64,000 nt of DNA from JADCCX01 sp031431475. GTDB lineage: Bacteria > Pseudomonadota > Alphaproteobacteria > Rhizobiales > Beijerinckiaceae. The notes beneath the pieces were generated by a model. The model was given only the letters and a program-made list of their open reading frames with translations, ran no database searches and was not told where the DNA came from. How positions within the stretch are numbered: the stretch's first letter is position 1; every line of letters begins with the position of its first letter. Below, piece by piece: positions 51,212-60,242 of this stretch. The stretch covers positions 186,001 through 250,000 of the forward strand of contig JANPDL010000035.1 of the NCBI GenBank assembly GCA_031431475.1, read 5' to 3'. A program made the position numbers and the translations under genes.

Positions 51212-52162
51212 ATGCTGGTCACGGTTCTCACCATCGTTACGCCGGTGTTCGCGCTGATGGGCATGGGCTTCATCGCGGCCAAGACCCGGTTTCTGCCGGA
51301 GGGCGCTGGACAGGCGCTGGCGCAATTCGCTTTCAAGCTAGCCATTCCCGCCCTGCTGTTTAGGGCGCTGCTGGGCTCAGGCACACTGGAAGCGTCCCCA
51401 TGGCGGCTGTTCGCGGCGTATTTCTCCGCAACGCTGTGTATCTGGATCATCGCCAGCCTCGTCGCAGCGCTGGTGCTGCGGCGGGCGGCGGAGGATCAAT
51501 CCATTCTCGCCATGGGATCGGCTTTCGGCAACACGGTGATGCTGGGCATTCCCATCGGCATCAGCGCGTTCGGCCCGGAGGTGACGGCTCCCATGGCGCT
51601 GCTGGTGGCTGTCGAGGCACCCCTGCTGTGGGTCGCGGCCACGCTGCATATCGAATTTGCCAAACGGGGCCGCGCGATTTCGCTGACGGCGCTCGCGGGC
51701 GTAGTCCGGGATCTGGCGACCAACACGATCATCCTCTCCCTCGTGCTGGGCCTTGCGGGGCGGGCCATGGGTCTGACGCTGCCCGCCGTTCCCGACCGCA
51801 TTGTCATGCTGCTGGGGCAAGCGGGCGTGCCGACCGCGCTGTTTGCGCTGGGCATGGCGCTGGCGAGCTTTCGAATTGCAGGCGAAACGAAAGCCATCGG
51901 CCTAATGATGGTGCTGAAGCTCGCGCTGTATCCCGCACTCGCCTGGGTCTTCGCAGCCCATGTGTTCCAGCTGCCGCCGCTGTGGACCGCGCTCGTGGTG
52001 CTGCAGGCCGCGATGCCGGTGGGCGCAAACGCCTATCTCTTCGCCGCGCGATATGACCGCTCAGCGGCAACGGTGTCTGCGGCAATTGCCGTGTCGACGC
52101 TGGCGGCGGTTGTGAGCGTCTCGGGGCTGCTGGTGGTGGTGCTGGCGGGATTGGGGCGGTGA
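51212..52162 (+). CDS. AEC family transporter (auxin efflux carrier-like)
   Basis: A 316-residue protein with about ten membrane helices. Family features: the N-terminal helix with PVFALMGMGFIAAKTRFLP, FKLAIPALLFRALLG, FGNTVMLGIPI, and PVGANAYLFAARYD near the end. AEC proteins move small organic acids such as malonate or malate out of or into cells; the substrate here is unknown. It probably shares a transcript with the thioesterase gene. Confidence 0.92.
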   Translation: MLVTVLTIVTPVFALMGMGFIAAKTRFLPEGAGQALAQFAFKLAIPALLFRALLGSGTLEASPWRLFAAYFSATLCIWIIASLVAALVLRRAAEDQSILAMGSAFGNTVMLGIPIGISAFGPEVTAPMALLVAVEAPLLWVAATLHIEFAKRGRAISLTALAGVVRDLATNTIILSLVLGLAGRAMGLTLPAVPDRIVMLLGQAGVPTALFALGMALASFRIAGETKAIGLMMVLKLALYPALAWVFAAHVFQLPPLWTALVVLQAAMPVGANAYLFAARYDRSAATVSAAIAVSTLAAVVSVSGLLVVVLAGLGR

Positions 52163-52188
52163 GTCGAAGGGTATAAAGGAAGAGGTCG

Positions 52189-52683
52189 CTAGGTAAGCTC
52201 AAGTTCCACAACTGCGACATGCTCCGTGTAAACTTCGAGTACCAATGCATCCAGCAACCGCCGATCTTCATCGGTGAAACGATGCAGTTCGACATGACCA
52301 GTGTTCGATCCATCTGGTGCATGGACGAGCCGAACCTTCTTGCCGTGATCCTTGGAAATTGCCCGCGTTCTCCCAGCCTCACCAATGGCGAAATAGGCCT
52401 TTGTGGGCAGCTTTCTCTTTTCAAGGCTGTCACGAAAAGCTGAGGCGGCGATCCCGTATGTCACTATCGATTTTGCACCGTAATGTTCGACCCAAGTCAG
52501 AGATAACCCGCCGTCATCACTAGGCCTGATGGAAAAAGCGGTGTTCACGACCCCTTTGAACTCGTCGGTTTCTGGATCGCGTAACTGATGCCCATAGGGA
52601 ACGTAGCGCATTAGGTGATGAGCATCTGGAACCTCAGCCAATCGCAAACCATCCATTTGGATTATAGGGCGCGAGATTGGCAT
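52189..52683 (-). CDS. Unrecognised protein, third gene of the AT-rich cassette
   Basis: A 164-residue soluble protein with no signal or membrane helix. Visible features: VPYGHQLRDPETDEFKGVVNTAFSIRP near residues 28-55, WVEHYGAKSIV, and a His-rich middle (RLVHAPDGSNTGHVELHRF). Its start lies 50 bases inside the preceding gene on the same strand; a shorter start at 52656 still overlaps. AGG before the ATG at 52683 (TAGGCTAA) supports that start. No family was recognised. It is likely co-translated with its two neighbours. Confidence 0.7.
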   Translation of the reverse strand: MPISRPIIQMDGLRLAEVPDAHHLMRYVPYGHQLRDPETDEFKGVVNTAFSIRPSDDGGLSLTWVEHYGAKSIVTYGIAASAFRDSLEKRKLPTKAYFAIGEAGRTRAISKDHGKKVRLVHAPDGSNTGHVELHRFTDEDRRLLDALVLEVYTEHVAVVELELT

Positions 52684-53227
52684 TTAGCCTATCTCGCGAG
52701 GTCGTTCCGGCAGCACGTTCAGTACGACCATTTATGCGCCAACTGACAACCCACTCAACCCTATCATCGGATGCAAATTCCACAGTCAATCTGTCCCCGT
52801 TGGTTTCCCACACTGCCAACAAATGCCCCTTTGACGCGAGTGCAAGGGAAGGTTTTGAATTTCCGTTAATTGTCAGCATAAAGCGAACAAAACTCTTGTA
52901 GGATTCAAGCACTATTGGCTGTTCATCACCGAACCATTCATCGCAGTCGTGCAACAAATCAAGCTGCCGAAAATACCGGTCCCTTGCAGCTCTGTCCATG
53001 TGCATAGCTACGCTAGACGTCCAAATCTTTGCATCTGCAAGAGCCTTAAAAACCCTTTCAGCAAGCGGCTGCGGTGATACACCCGGACCGAGGGAAGGAG
53101 ATCGCCTCAAATCTACCAACTGCACGATGTCGTCGATACCTAACCCAGATATACCACCGCTCGATGCGGAATTGCGCACACGGCGTTGGCTAGTATTGCT
53201 AGAGAGATTATAGGTCGGAGCACTCAT
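52634..53227 (-). CDS. Unrecognised protein, second gene of the AT-rich cassette
   Basis: A 197-residue soluble protein, start ATG overlapping the stop of the TIGR04255-type gene by four bases (ATGA). The first 35 residues are Ser/Arg/Gly-rich and probably flexible. The rest is mixed alpha/beta, with the motif FGDEQPIVLESYKSFVRFMLTINGNSKPSLAL and a basic C-terminal part (RTERAAGTTSRDRLN). I know no family for it. The base composition is clearly lower in GC than in nearby genes, suggesting horizontal transfer. Confidence 0.72.
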   Translation of the reverse strand: MSAPTYNLSSNTSQRRVRNSASSGGISGLGIDDIVQLVDLRRSPSLGPGVSPQPLAERVFKALADAKIWTSSVAMHMDRAARDRYFRQLDLLHDCDEWFGDEQPIVLESYKSFVRFMLTINGNSKPSLALASKGHLLAVWETNGDRLTVEFASDDRVEWVVSWRINGRTERAAGTTSRDRLNANLAPYNPNGWFAIG

Positions 53228-54039
53228 GCTGAGAAACTGGTCCTCGCTTTATCTTTAATAGATAACTCAAAAATTTTATTTTTCAACACACGCATCTCCT
53301 CAAATTTTGAAAAAATATCTTCAATTTTATTAGGCAGGTCCAATGTAGCGACGACATCAATATCCAGCACAAACGCGCTAGTATCTGGAATCTCGGGCTC
53401 AACTATAGCAGATTGAACTATGACTAGAAGTTTTTGCTCCAGAAAATCACGCTCAAAGCGCCAAGCATAATTATTAATTACAGACAATTCGTCAGGTAAA
53501 CCAATATTTATGGCTAAGTATTCTTCATAGTGAGTGATTTTTCCTGTCCGCGGAACGTCCAATCGATTGATGTATCGGAGACCGATTCGGCTCAGTTTCC
53601 GATGTCCCGTCACACCGTGAGCCGCCTTAACCTCAGTGAAGATGCGATGGGAAAAGGACTCCCATCCCTCATATGGAGCGAGCCGGGACCAAGTTAGAGA
53701 ATTGGGCTGCACGATGAGAATATCAGCCTCATCCGAGGATGATATTTTAATATGCGGTTGGCCGTCAAAATCAGATCGTCGATTTTGAAAATCGACTTTC
53801 ACTGTGACGCTCTCATTAGCAACTTCGTTGACGTAGTTGCGCTTCAATTTTTTGGCTAACTTGCGAAAAATAGAATCAGATAGTGCGTCCTGAAAAACGA
53901 GTTGTGCAACTGCTTCAATGATAGGAGGCGCTGAATATGGACCAAGAGAGGCCAAACTGATTACCCGCTGTTCGGTGCATTGCCGGATCGTGTCGAGGTG
54001 TCGTTTAACTGGAAGCACGAGTTTTGTGCAAGTTAACAA
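53224..54039 (-). CDS. TIGR04255 family protein, first gene of the AT-rich cassette
   Basis: A 271-residue soluble protein matching the plan I recall for TIGR04255: APPIIEAVAQLVF near the start (about residues 37-50), GWESFSHRIF, RIGLRYINRLDVP in the middle, DIDVVATLDL, and FEEMRVLKNKIFELSIKDKA at the end. This family is sporadically distributed and uncharacterised. The longest frame starts with TTG (54039); GTG at 54018 and a TTG about 30 codons in are alternatives, and family members usually begin shortly before the APPII block. Composition is strongly AT-rich. It leads a three-gene overlapping operon. Confidence 0.75.
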   Translation of the reverse strand: MLTCTKLVLPVKRHLDTIRQCTEQRVISLASLGPYSAPPIIEAVAQLVFQDALSDSIFRKLAKKLKRNYVNEVANESVTVKVDFQNRRSDFDGQPHIKISSSDEADILIVQPNSLTWSRLAPYEGWESFSHRIFTEVKAAHGVTGHRKLSRIGLRYINRLDVPRTGKITHYEEYLAINIGLPDELSVINNYAWRFERDFLEQKLLVIVQSAIVEPEIPDTSAFVLDIDVVATLDLPNKIEDIFSKFEEMRVLKNKIFELSIKDKARTSFSA

Positions 54040-54090
54040 ATTTTAGCGAAAAATGGACAGCCTGAACCAGAAACAGGGCCGTTCCCCCCC

Positions 54091-57030
54091 TCACTCCTCC
54101 CCCTCCACCAGAATCTCCCGCTTCCCGGCATGGTTCGCGGCCCCTACCACGCCTTCCTTCTCCATCCGCTCCATCAAACTTGCCGCCCGGTTATAGCCGA
54201 TCTGCAACCGCCTCTGGATGTAGCTCGTGGACGCTTTCTTGTCGCGCAGCACGACGCGCACGGCCTGATCGTAGAGATCGCCGCCCTCCTCGCCGAACTC
54301 GCCCTTGTCGAACACCGCGCCGTCGTCGCCTTCTTCCGCGCCTTCATCCTCCTCGCGGGTGATGGAATCGAGATATTGCGGCTTGCCCTGGCGCTTGAGG
54401 TGGTTGACAACGCGCTCGACCTCCTCGTCCGAGACGAACGGCCCGTGCACGCGGTTGATGCGCCCGCCGCCTGCCATGTAGAGCATGTCGCCCTGGCCCA
54501 GCAGCTGCTCCGCGCCCATTTCGCCGAGGATCGTACGGCTGTCGATCTTCGATGTGACCTGGAAGCTGATGCGCGTCGGGAAATTGGCCTTGATCGTGCC
54601 GGTGATGACATCGACCGAGGGACGCTGCGTTGCCATGATGACATGGATGCCGGCGGCACGCGCCATCTGCGCCAGACGCTGCACCGCGCCCTCGATATCC
54701 TTGCCCGCCACCATCATCAGGTCGGCCATCTCGTCGATGAGGACCACGATATAGGGGATCGACTCCAGCGGCATCTCCTCCTGCGTGTAGATGATCTCGC
54801 CGGTTTCCTTGTCGAAGCCGCTCTGCACCGTGCGGGTGATCACCTCGCCGGTGGCGCGGGCCTCGGCCACGCGGGCGTTGAAGCCGTCGATGTTGCGCAC
54901 GCCGACCTTCGACATCTTCTTGTAGCGTTCCTCCATCTCGCGGACCGCCCATTTCAGCGCCACGACGGCCTTCTTGGGGTCGGTGACCACAGGCGTCAGC
55001 AGATGCGGGATGCCGTCATAGACCGAGAGTTCGAGCATCTTGGGATCGATCATGATCAGGCGGCACTGGGCGGGGGTGAGCCGGTAGAGCAGCGACAGGA
55101 TCATGGTGTTGATGGCGACGGACTTGCCCGAGCCGGTGGTGCCTGCCACGAGCAGATGCGGCATCTTCGCGAGTTCGGCCACCACAGGTTCGCCGCCGAT
55201 GGTCTTGCCCATGGAGAGCGCCAGCTTGTGGCTGGATTTCTCGAAATCGGCACTGCCGATGAGTTCGCGGAAATAGACCGTCTCGCGGCGCTGGTTCGGC
55301 AGTTCGATGCCGATGGCGTTGCGGCCGGGAACAACGGCGACGCGGGCCGAGATCGCCGACATGGACCGCGCAATATCATCGGCCAGGCCGATGACGCGGG
55401 AGGACTTCGTGCCGGGCGCGGGCTCAAGTTCATAAAGCGTCACCACGGGGCCGGGGCGGACATTGATGATCTCGCCCTTGACGCCGAAATCATCGAGCAC
55501 ACCTTCCAGCAACCGAGCGTTCTGCTCCAGTGCATCTTCCGAGATCGTGACCACATTGGTGCGCTTGGGCTCGTTCAGAAGCGACAGCGGCGGCAGTTCA
55601 TAGATGTCACGGCCTAGAAGATCGGGCTGCGCCTCGCGTGTCTCGCGCTTGCCCGGTTTGACAGGTGCGGGTGTCTGCGCAACGCGGCTGATGGAACGGG
55701 CGGATGTCGAGACTGGCATGTCATTTTCAAAGGCCGTTTGTGCAGCAAGGGTTACGGCTGTCGGCATCGGCTCGGTTTCATCCCCGAAGGATGGCTCCAG
55801 ACGCTGTCCGGCCAAGCGGCGCTTCGCGGCAGCCTGAAGCGCCTCGATGGCTGCGCGTTCGCCTGGACGGGCTGAGTCGAGCGGAAATTCCGAACTTGTG
55901 TGCAGGGGTTCAGGTTCTTCCTTCAGGAGGCCCAGTTTGCGCTTGGCGGCCTGCTGCAAGGCGAAGACAGCGGCTCCATAACCCGCTGTTTTGGTTGGTA
56001 TTTCCATTGCAGGCGTTGGGATGCCATGCGCCAAGGGCGCTGTCTCGGAGAGGAGTGCGCCACGGCGCTGATACACCGGCGCAGTGACCTCGGACATTGC
56101 CTCGCGCGGCACGACAGGCTCCCGCTGCATGACAGGCTCACGACGGGCGACAGGCATCTGGCCACCTCCTGCCGCTGCTCCTGCCATGGCATAGGCCGAT
56201 TGGTCATCCCGCGTGGCTTTTTCCACCATGGTGCGGGCACCCGTTGCAATTTTACGGCCTGTACCATCGCGGAAAGACTTCATTGATCTGGCAATGGCCC
56301 GCGCTGTCACAGCTACACCGTGGATGGCGGCACCGATCAGCACGATCGACCGGCTGGGTTCGTCGTCCCGGTGCTCGTCCTCGTCGAGATCGGAATGGCG
56401 GCGTACCCTCGCATCATCCTTGGCATCATCTGCAAGGGCAGCAGGATCGCGGGTCATGGCAAAATGGAGCGCAATGATTGCAACACCGGCAAAAAGCAGT
56501 GCGGCAAGGATCTTGGCGATGCCGGTTGTACCCATCAACATCAGCGGCAAGCGCTCGATACCGTCACCGACTGCGCCACCAAGACCTGTGGGAAGCGGCC
56601 AGCTGTCGGCACGCGGCAGGAGCGATGCAAAGGCCGCCACGCTGAAGACGCCCAACACCCAGGCCGCAAGCCGTGCAAAAATACGGTCCAGGACACGATG
56701 CTTCATCAGGGCAAGACCCCAGACCACGACAGGAGCAAGAACTGCAAGGATGGCCATACCGAAAAGCTGGATCATGATGTCGGACACAACCGCACCGGGC
56801 ATGCCCAGCCAGTTTTTTACCGGACCATCGACGGCATGGTTGAAACTGGGATCACGCACGGACCAGGACACAAGGGAGATCGCCAGAACGGCGGCCAAAA
56901 CCACAAGGGCAATGCCGATGATCTCGGCAAAGCGCCTGCGTGCGATATCGCGCAGGATATCACGGACACTTTCCCGTGCACCTCCCATATGGGAGACAGA
57001 ACGGGCGGCAGGCCTTCTTGTCGTTGACAT
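54091..57030 (-). CDS. ftsK: DNA translocase FtsK
   Basis: A 979-residue septal DNA translocase that moves chromosome termini and aids dimer resolution at cell division. N-terminal part (about 1-200) has four or five membrane helices; a long variable Pro/Ala/Glu-rich linker follows (about 210-480); the motor domain has Walker A VAGTTGSGKSVAIN near residue 630 and Walker B VLIDEMADLMM; the C-terminal gamma domain (about 910-979) has the KOPS-reading winged helix, including SYIQRRLQIGYNRAASLMERM. AAGAG before the ATG supports the start. Confidence 0.96.
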   Translation of the reverse strand: MSTTRRPAARSVSHMGGARESVRDILRDIARRRFAEIIGIALVVLAAVLAISLVSWSVRDPSFNHAVDGPVKNWLGMPGAVVSDIMIQLFGMAILAVLAPVVVWGLALMKHRVLDRIFARLAAWVLGVFSVAAFASLLPRADSWPLPTGLGGAVGDGIERLPLMLMGTTGIAKILAALLFAGVAIIALHFAMTRDPAALADDAKDDARVRRHSDLDEDEHRDDEPSRSIVLIGAAIHGVAVTARAIARSMKSFRDGTGRKIATGARTMVEKATRDDQSAYAMAGAAAGGGQMPVARREPVMQREPVVPREAMSEVTAPVYQRRGALLSETAPLAHGIPTPAMEIPTKTAGYGAAVFALQQAAKRKLGLLKEEPEPLHTSSEFPLDSARPGERAAIEALQAAAKRRLAGQRLEPSFGDETEPMPTAVTLAAQTAFENDMPVSTSARSISRVAQTPAPVKPGKRETREAQPDLLGRDIYELPPLSLLNEPKRTNVVTISEDALEQNARLLEGVLDDFGVKGEIINVRPGPVVTLYELEPAPGTKSSRVIGLADDIARSMSAISARVAVVPGRNAIGIELPNQRRETVYFRELIGSADFEKSSHKLALSMGKTIGGEPVVAELAKMPHLLVAGTTGSGKSVAINTMILSLLYRLTPAQCRLIMIDPKMLELSVYDGIPHLLTPVVTDPKKAVVALKWAVREMEERYKKMSKVGVRNIDGFNARVAEARATGEVITRTVQSGFDKETGEIIYTQEEMPLESIPYIVVLIDEMADLMMVAGKDIEGAVQRLAQMARAAGIHVIMATQRPSVDVITGTIKANFPTRISFQVTSKIDSRTILGEMGAEQLLGQGDMLYMAGGGRINRVHGPFVSDEEVERVVNHLKRQGKPQYLDSITREEDEGAEEGDDGAVFDKGEFGEEGGDLYDQAVRVVLRDKKASTSYIQRRLQIGYNRAASLMERMEKEGVVGAANHAGKREILVEGEE

Positions 57031-57171
57031 CGCTGAACTCTTTACTCGTACGCAACCAGAGTGATGACAACGGACAGATTGCCACCCTTGAGATCAACAA
57101 TAGGCCAAGCCGGTTAAAGCCCCGTTTAACCTTGGCAAGCCGTTAAGGCATTCACTCAAATCATGCTGAAC

Positions 57172-57208
57172 AAAAAAGCGGAGCAAAGGTCGTTGACCTC
57201 GGCTCCGC
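57172..57208 (-). terminator. Rho-independent terminator of amtB
   Basis: On the minus strand, GCGGAGC (57208-57202) pairs with GCTCCGC (57184-57178) around an inner GGTC/GACC stem, followed by TTTTTT (57177-57172). It lies 56 bases beyond the amtB stop. Confidence 0.85.
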
Positions 57209-57263
57209 CAGTTTCAGGAGGAAGACAGACCTGCCAAGGTACCAGGCGGGGGATTTGAAGGGA

Positions 57264-58748
57264 TCAATAATTGTAGGAACGCTCACCATGCTCGGCGATG
57301 TCGAGGCCTTCACGCTCCTGTTCGTGTGTCACGCGCAGGCCAACAACAGCATCCACGATCTTGAAGAGAACCAGCGAACCGATGCCGGACCAGACAAGCG
57401 TCAGCAGCACCGCCTTAATCTGCACCCAGACAGCCGTAGCGAAGACATAATCTGCCACCGCAAGCTCACCCGGCTTGGACGTGTAATCGGGGATACCCAC
57501 GCCGCCGAGTGACGTGCTGACCAGAATGCCAGTAGCGAGGGCGCCCAGGATTCCGGCAACACAATGGATGCCAAAGACATCGAGTGAATCATCGTACTTC
57601 AGCGCGTTCTTCACCGTGGTGCAGAAGAAGTAACACAGCACACCTGCAACGAGGCCCAGAACAAGGCAGCCCATGGGGCCACCGAAGCCTGAGGCTGGTG
57701 TGACGGCAACCAGACCGGCAACCGCGCCCGAGACCATGCCGAGCAGCGATGGCTTGCCCTTGGCGGCCCATTCGGCGAAAAGCCAAGCCACTGCAGCAGC
57801 CGCGGCAGCCACGAAGGTGTTGACCATGGCGAGAGCGGCAACGCCGTTGGCCTCAAGGTTGGAGCCGGCGTTGAAGCCAAACCAGCCAACCCAGAGCATG
57901 GCAGCACCGACCATCGTCAGCGTCAGTGAGTGCGGAGCCATCAACTCCTTGCCGTAGCCGACGCGCTTGCCGAGCAGGAAGCAACCGACGAGACCCGCGA
58001 TCCCGGCATTGATGTGAACCACGGTGCCGCCCGCAAAATCCAGCGCGCCCCACTTGTAGATCAGGCCCGCATCAGCCGTGACTTCAGCCAGCTTGGCTTC
58101 AGCAGCGGCCTTCTTGGCAGCATCGGTGCCGGCGGCAACCACAGCCTTGGCAGCATCACCAAAGGCGTCCGGTCCACCCCAGTACCAGACCATGTGAGCA
58201 ATCGGGATGTAGATGAAGATCACCCAGAGTACCGTGAACAGGATCAGGGCCGAGAATTTCATGCGCTCCGCGAAAGCACCGACGATCAGTGCCGGAGTGA
58301 TGCAGGCGAAGGTCATCTGGAACACGACAAAGGCGTACTCGGGAATGTAGACACCATTCGAGAATGTCGCGGCAACGGAATTGGGATCGATTCCCTTGAG
58401 GAACACTTTCCCGAAACCACCGACGAAATCATTGAGCGATCCGCCATTGGTGAACGCCATCGAATAGCCGAAAGTCACCCAGATCAGGGAAACGATGCAG
58501 ACGATGGCAAAGACCTGGCTGAGCATCGACAGCATGTTCTTGGTGCGCACGAGGCCACCGTAGAACAGGGCGAGGCCGGGGATGGTCATCAGCATCACGA
58601 GCGCAGTGGCCACCAGCATCCAGGCCGTATCGCCTTTGTTGGGGACAGGTGGTGCGGCAGCTGCAGCTTGTGCCAGCGCAGGAAGCGCCGATAAGGCCAA
58701 TGCGCTTGCCGCCAGGCAAAAGCGCGGAAAAAGGGAAGAAAGTTTCAT
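57264..58748 (-). CDS. amtB: Ammonium transporter AmtB
   Basis: About 494 residues: a signal peptide-like N-terminus (LAASALALSALPALAQA), then eleven membrane helices with AMT motifs DTAWMLVATALVMLMTIPGLALFYGG, FGYSMAFTNGG, GALDFAGGTVVHINAGIAGLVG (pore His), and SLDVFGIHCVAGILGALATG (second pore His). It conducts ammonium/ammonia. AGGAG before the ATG at 58748 sets the start. It follows glnK by 26 bases on the same transcript and is blocked by GlnK when nitrogen is plentiful. Confidence 0.96.
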   Translation of the reverse strand: MKLSSLFPRFCLAASALALSALPALAQAAAAAPPVPNKGDTAWMLVATALVMLMTIPGLALFYGGLVRTKNMLSMLSQVFAIVCIVSLIWVTFGYSMAFTNGGSLNDFVGGFGKVFLKGIDPNSVAATFSNGVYIPEYAFVVFQMTFACITPALIVGAFAERMKFSALILFTVLWVIFIYIPIAHMVWYWGGPDAFGDAAKAVVAAGTDAAKKAAAEAKLAEVTADAGLIYKWGALDFAGGTVVHINAGIAGLVGCFLLGKRVGYGKELMAPHSLTLTMVGAAMLWVGWFGFNAGSNLEANGVAALAMVNTFVAAAAAAVAWLFAEWAAKGKPSLLGMVSGAVAGLVAVTPASGFGGPMGCLVLGLVAGVLCYFFCTTVKNALKYDDSLDVFGIHCVAGILGALATGILVSTSLGGVGIPDYTSKPGELAVADYVFATAVWVQIKAVLLTLVWSGIGSLVLFKIVDAVVGLRVTHEQEREGLDIAEHGERSYNY

Positions 58749-58774
58749 GGAAGGGAACTCCTGGAGAGCGGAAA

Positions 58775-59113
58775 TCAAAGGGCGTCGCGATCGCGCTCGC
58801 CGGTGCGGATGCGTACGGCTCTCTCGATGCTGCTGACGAATATCTTGCCATCACCAATCTGGCCGGTGCGGGCGGCAGCGCTGATCGCTTCGACAACCTT
58901 ATCGACAAGCGGACCATCCACAGCCACCTCAAGCTTGATCTTAGGCAGGAAACTCACGGCATATTCAGCGCCGCGATAGATTTCCGTATGGCCCTTCTGC
59001 CGGCCGTAGCCCTTCACTTCGGTCACCGTCATGCCATGGACGCCGAGCGCGGTAAGCGCATCGCGGACTTCCTCCAGCTTGAACGGCTTGATGACAGCCA
59101 TCACTATTTTCAT
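58775..59113 (-). CDS. glnK: Nitrogen regulatory protein PII (GlnK)
   Basis: A 112-residue PII protein that reports 2-oxoglutarate, ATP/ADP and glutamine state to AmtB and other targets. The uridylylated Tyr51 sits in the T-loop (GRQKGHTEIYRGAEYAVSFLPKIK); the C-terminal signature TGQIGDGKIFV is intact. Direct linkage to amtB makes this GlnK rather than GlnB. A sigma-54 promoter lies at 59177-59193. Confidence 0.97.
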   Translation of the reverse strand: MKIVMAVIKPFKLEEVRDALTALGVHGMTVTEVKGYGRQKGHTEIYRGAEYAVSFLPKIKLEVAVDGPLVDKVVEAISAAARTGQIGDGKIFVSSIERAVRIRTGERDRDAL

Positions 59114-59176
59114 GCTTGTTCGCCTCTCTTTTTCGACTTTCTGGGATCGTTACAGCAGTCGATTTTGTTATCCGGT

Positions 59177-59193
59177 AACAAGTGGCGTGCCAG
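59177..59193 (-). promoter_or_regulatory. Sigma-54 (RpoN) promoter of glnK-amtB
   Basis: The minus strand reads CTGGCACGCCACTTGTT, matching the sigma-54 consensus YTGGCACGrNNNTTGCW with the -24 GG intact and GT in place of GC at -12. It lies 64-80 bases before the glnK start, as expected for a promoter activated by NtrC under nitrogen limitation. No certain NtrC site was found nearby. Confidence 0.75.
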
Positions 59194-59308
59194 AATCGTG
59201 AAAGCCGCTGTTTTGATCACCCCATCGTGAAACAGATCAGACATTTCTATTTAGTTCGGGGGAGTCGATGCAAACACATTCAGATTTGTATATTTTATAG
59301 GCATACGC

Positions 59309-60202
59309 CTATTTATTAGGCTTTCTGGAAGTGTCTCTCAAGCGCAAAAGTCCTTCCTGCGCCACCGAGGCAATCAACCGCCCGTCGCGCGTATAGATCA
59401 GGCCCCGCGCCAAACCCAGCGCGCCCGATGACGAGGGACTGTCCTGCGCATAGAGTAGCCAGTCATCCATGCGAAAATCCCGGTGAAACCACATGGCATG
59501 ATCCAGCGAAGCTGCCTGAACATCGCCATCGGATACAGATTTGCCATGTGCCACCAGAGCCGTATCGACCAAAGTCATGTCTGAGGCATAGGCCAGAACC
59601 GCAAGATGGATTGCGGGATCATCGGGTAACGGGCCGGTCGCGCGGAACCAGACATGCTGGCGCGGATTGGCGCGCTCTTCCGCTGTCAGGGTTTGCCCCA
59701 TGTATCGCTTCAGACTGACAGGCCTGAGCTCGATGGGACGATCTCGCGAGAAAAAGCGACGCATGCCTTCGGGCAGCCTGTCCCCAAAGTTTGCGACGAT
59801 CTCTTTTTCCGACATCAGGGTTTCAGGGGCAGCTACCAGCGGCATCGGCAGTTGATGATCCAGCCCTGGCTCCGCGCGATGAAACGAGGTGGACAGTGCG
59901 AAGATCGCCGCACCTTTCTGCCGGGCTACGACGCGGCGTGTGGCAAAACTGCGGCCATCGCGCAAATTGTCGACCTCATAATCTATGGGGACCGCCGGAT
60001 CGCCCGGCAGGATGAAATAGGCATGCAGGGAATGGGGCCGGATCTCGCTGCTCACGTTGCGCATGGCGGCGACAAGCGCCTGGCTGATGACGAGTCCGCC
60101 GAAGATGCGTTGCCAGCCGACATCGGGGCTGCGACCCCGGAACAGGTTGCTTTCGGGCTGTTCGAGATCGAGTATGGAGAGGAGATCACTGATGGCTGAC
60201 AT
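59309..60202 (-). CDS. tesB: Acyl-CoA thioesterase II
   Basis: A 297-residue double-hotdog thioesterase: LEQPESNLFRGRSPDVGWQRIFGGLVISQAL at the N-terminus, SLHAYFILPGDPAVPIDYEVDNLRDGRSFATRRV, and the C-terminal SLDHAMWFHRDFRMDDWLLYAQDSPSSSGALGLARG. It hydrolyses medium- and long-chain acyl-CoA. The catalytic Asp/Ser/Gln set of TesB appears to be present (Asp in SLDHAMWFH). It lies between glnK and the divergent UbiH-like gene. Confidence 0.94.
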   Translation of the reverse strand: MSAISDLLSILDLEQPESNLFRGRSPDVGWQRIFGGLVISQALVAAMRNVSSEIRPHSLHAYFILPGDPAVPIDYEVDNLRDGRSFATRRVVARQKGAAIFALSTSFHRAEPGLDHQLPMPLVAAPETLMSEKEIVANFGDRLPEGMRRFFSRDRPIELRPVSLKRYMGQTLTAEERANPRQHVWFRATGPLPDDPAIHLAVLAYASDMTLVDTALVAHGKSVSDGDVQAASLDHAMWFHRDFRMDDWLLYAQDSPSSSGALGLARGLIYTRDGRLIASVAQEGLLRLRDTSRKPNK

Positions 60203-60242
60203 GGGTCATGTCTAATCCATCGTCAATACGAGAGAAAGCACC

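Noticed and set aside
54130..55617. A 495-codon open frame on the plus strand
   Set aside because: Antisense to the FtsK motor domain, a clear shadow frame.
59297..59312. ATAGGC-ATAC-GCCTAT hairpin at the tesB stop as a terminator
   Set aside because: The stem is only six bases, it includes the stop codon, and no T-run follows on the tesB strand.
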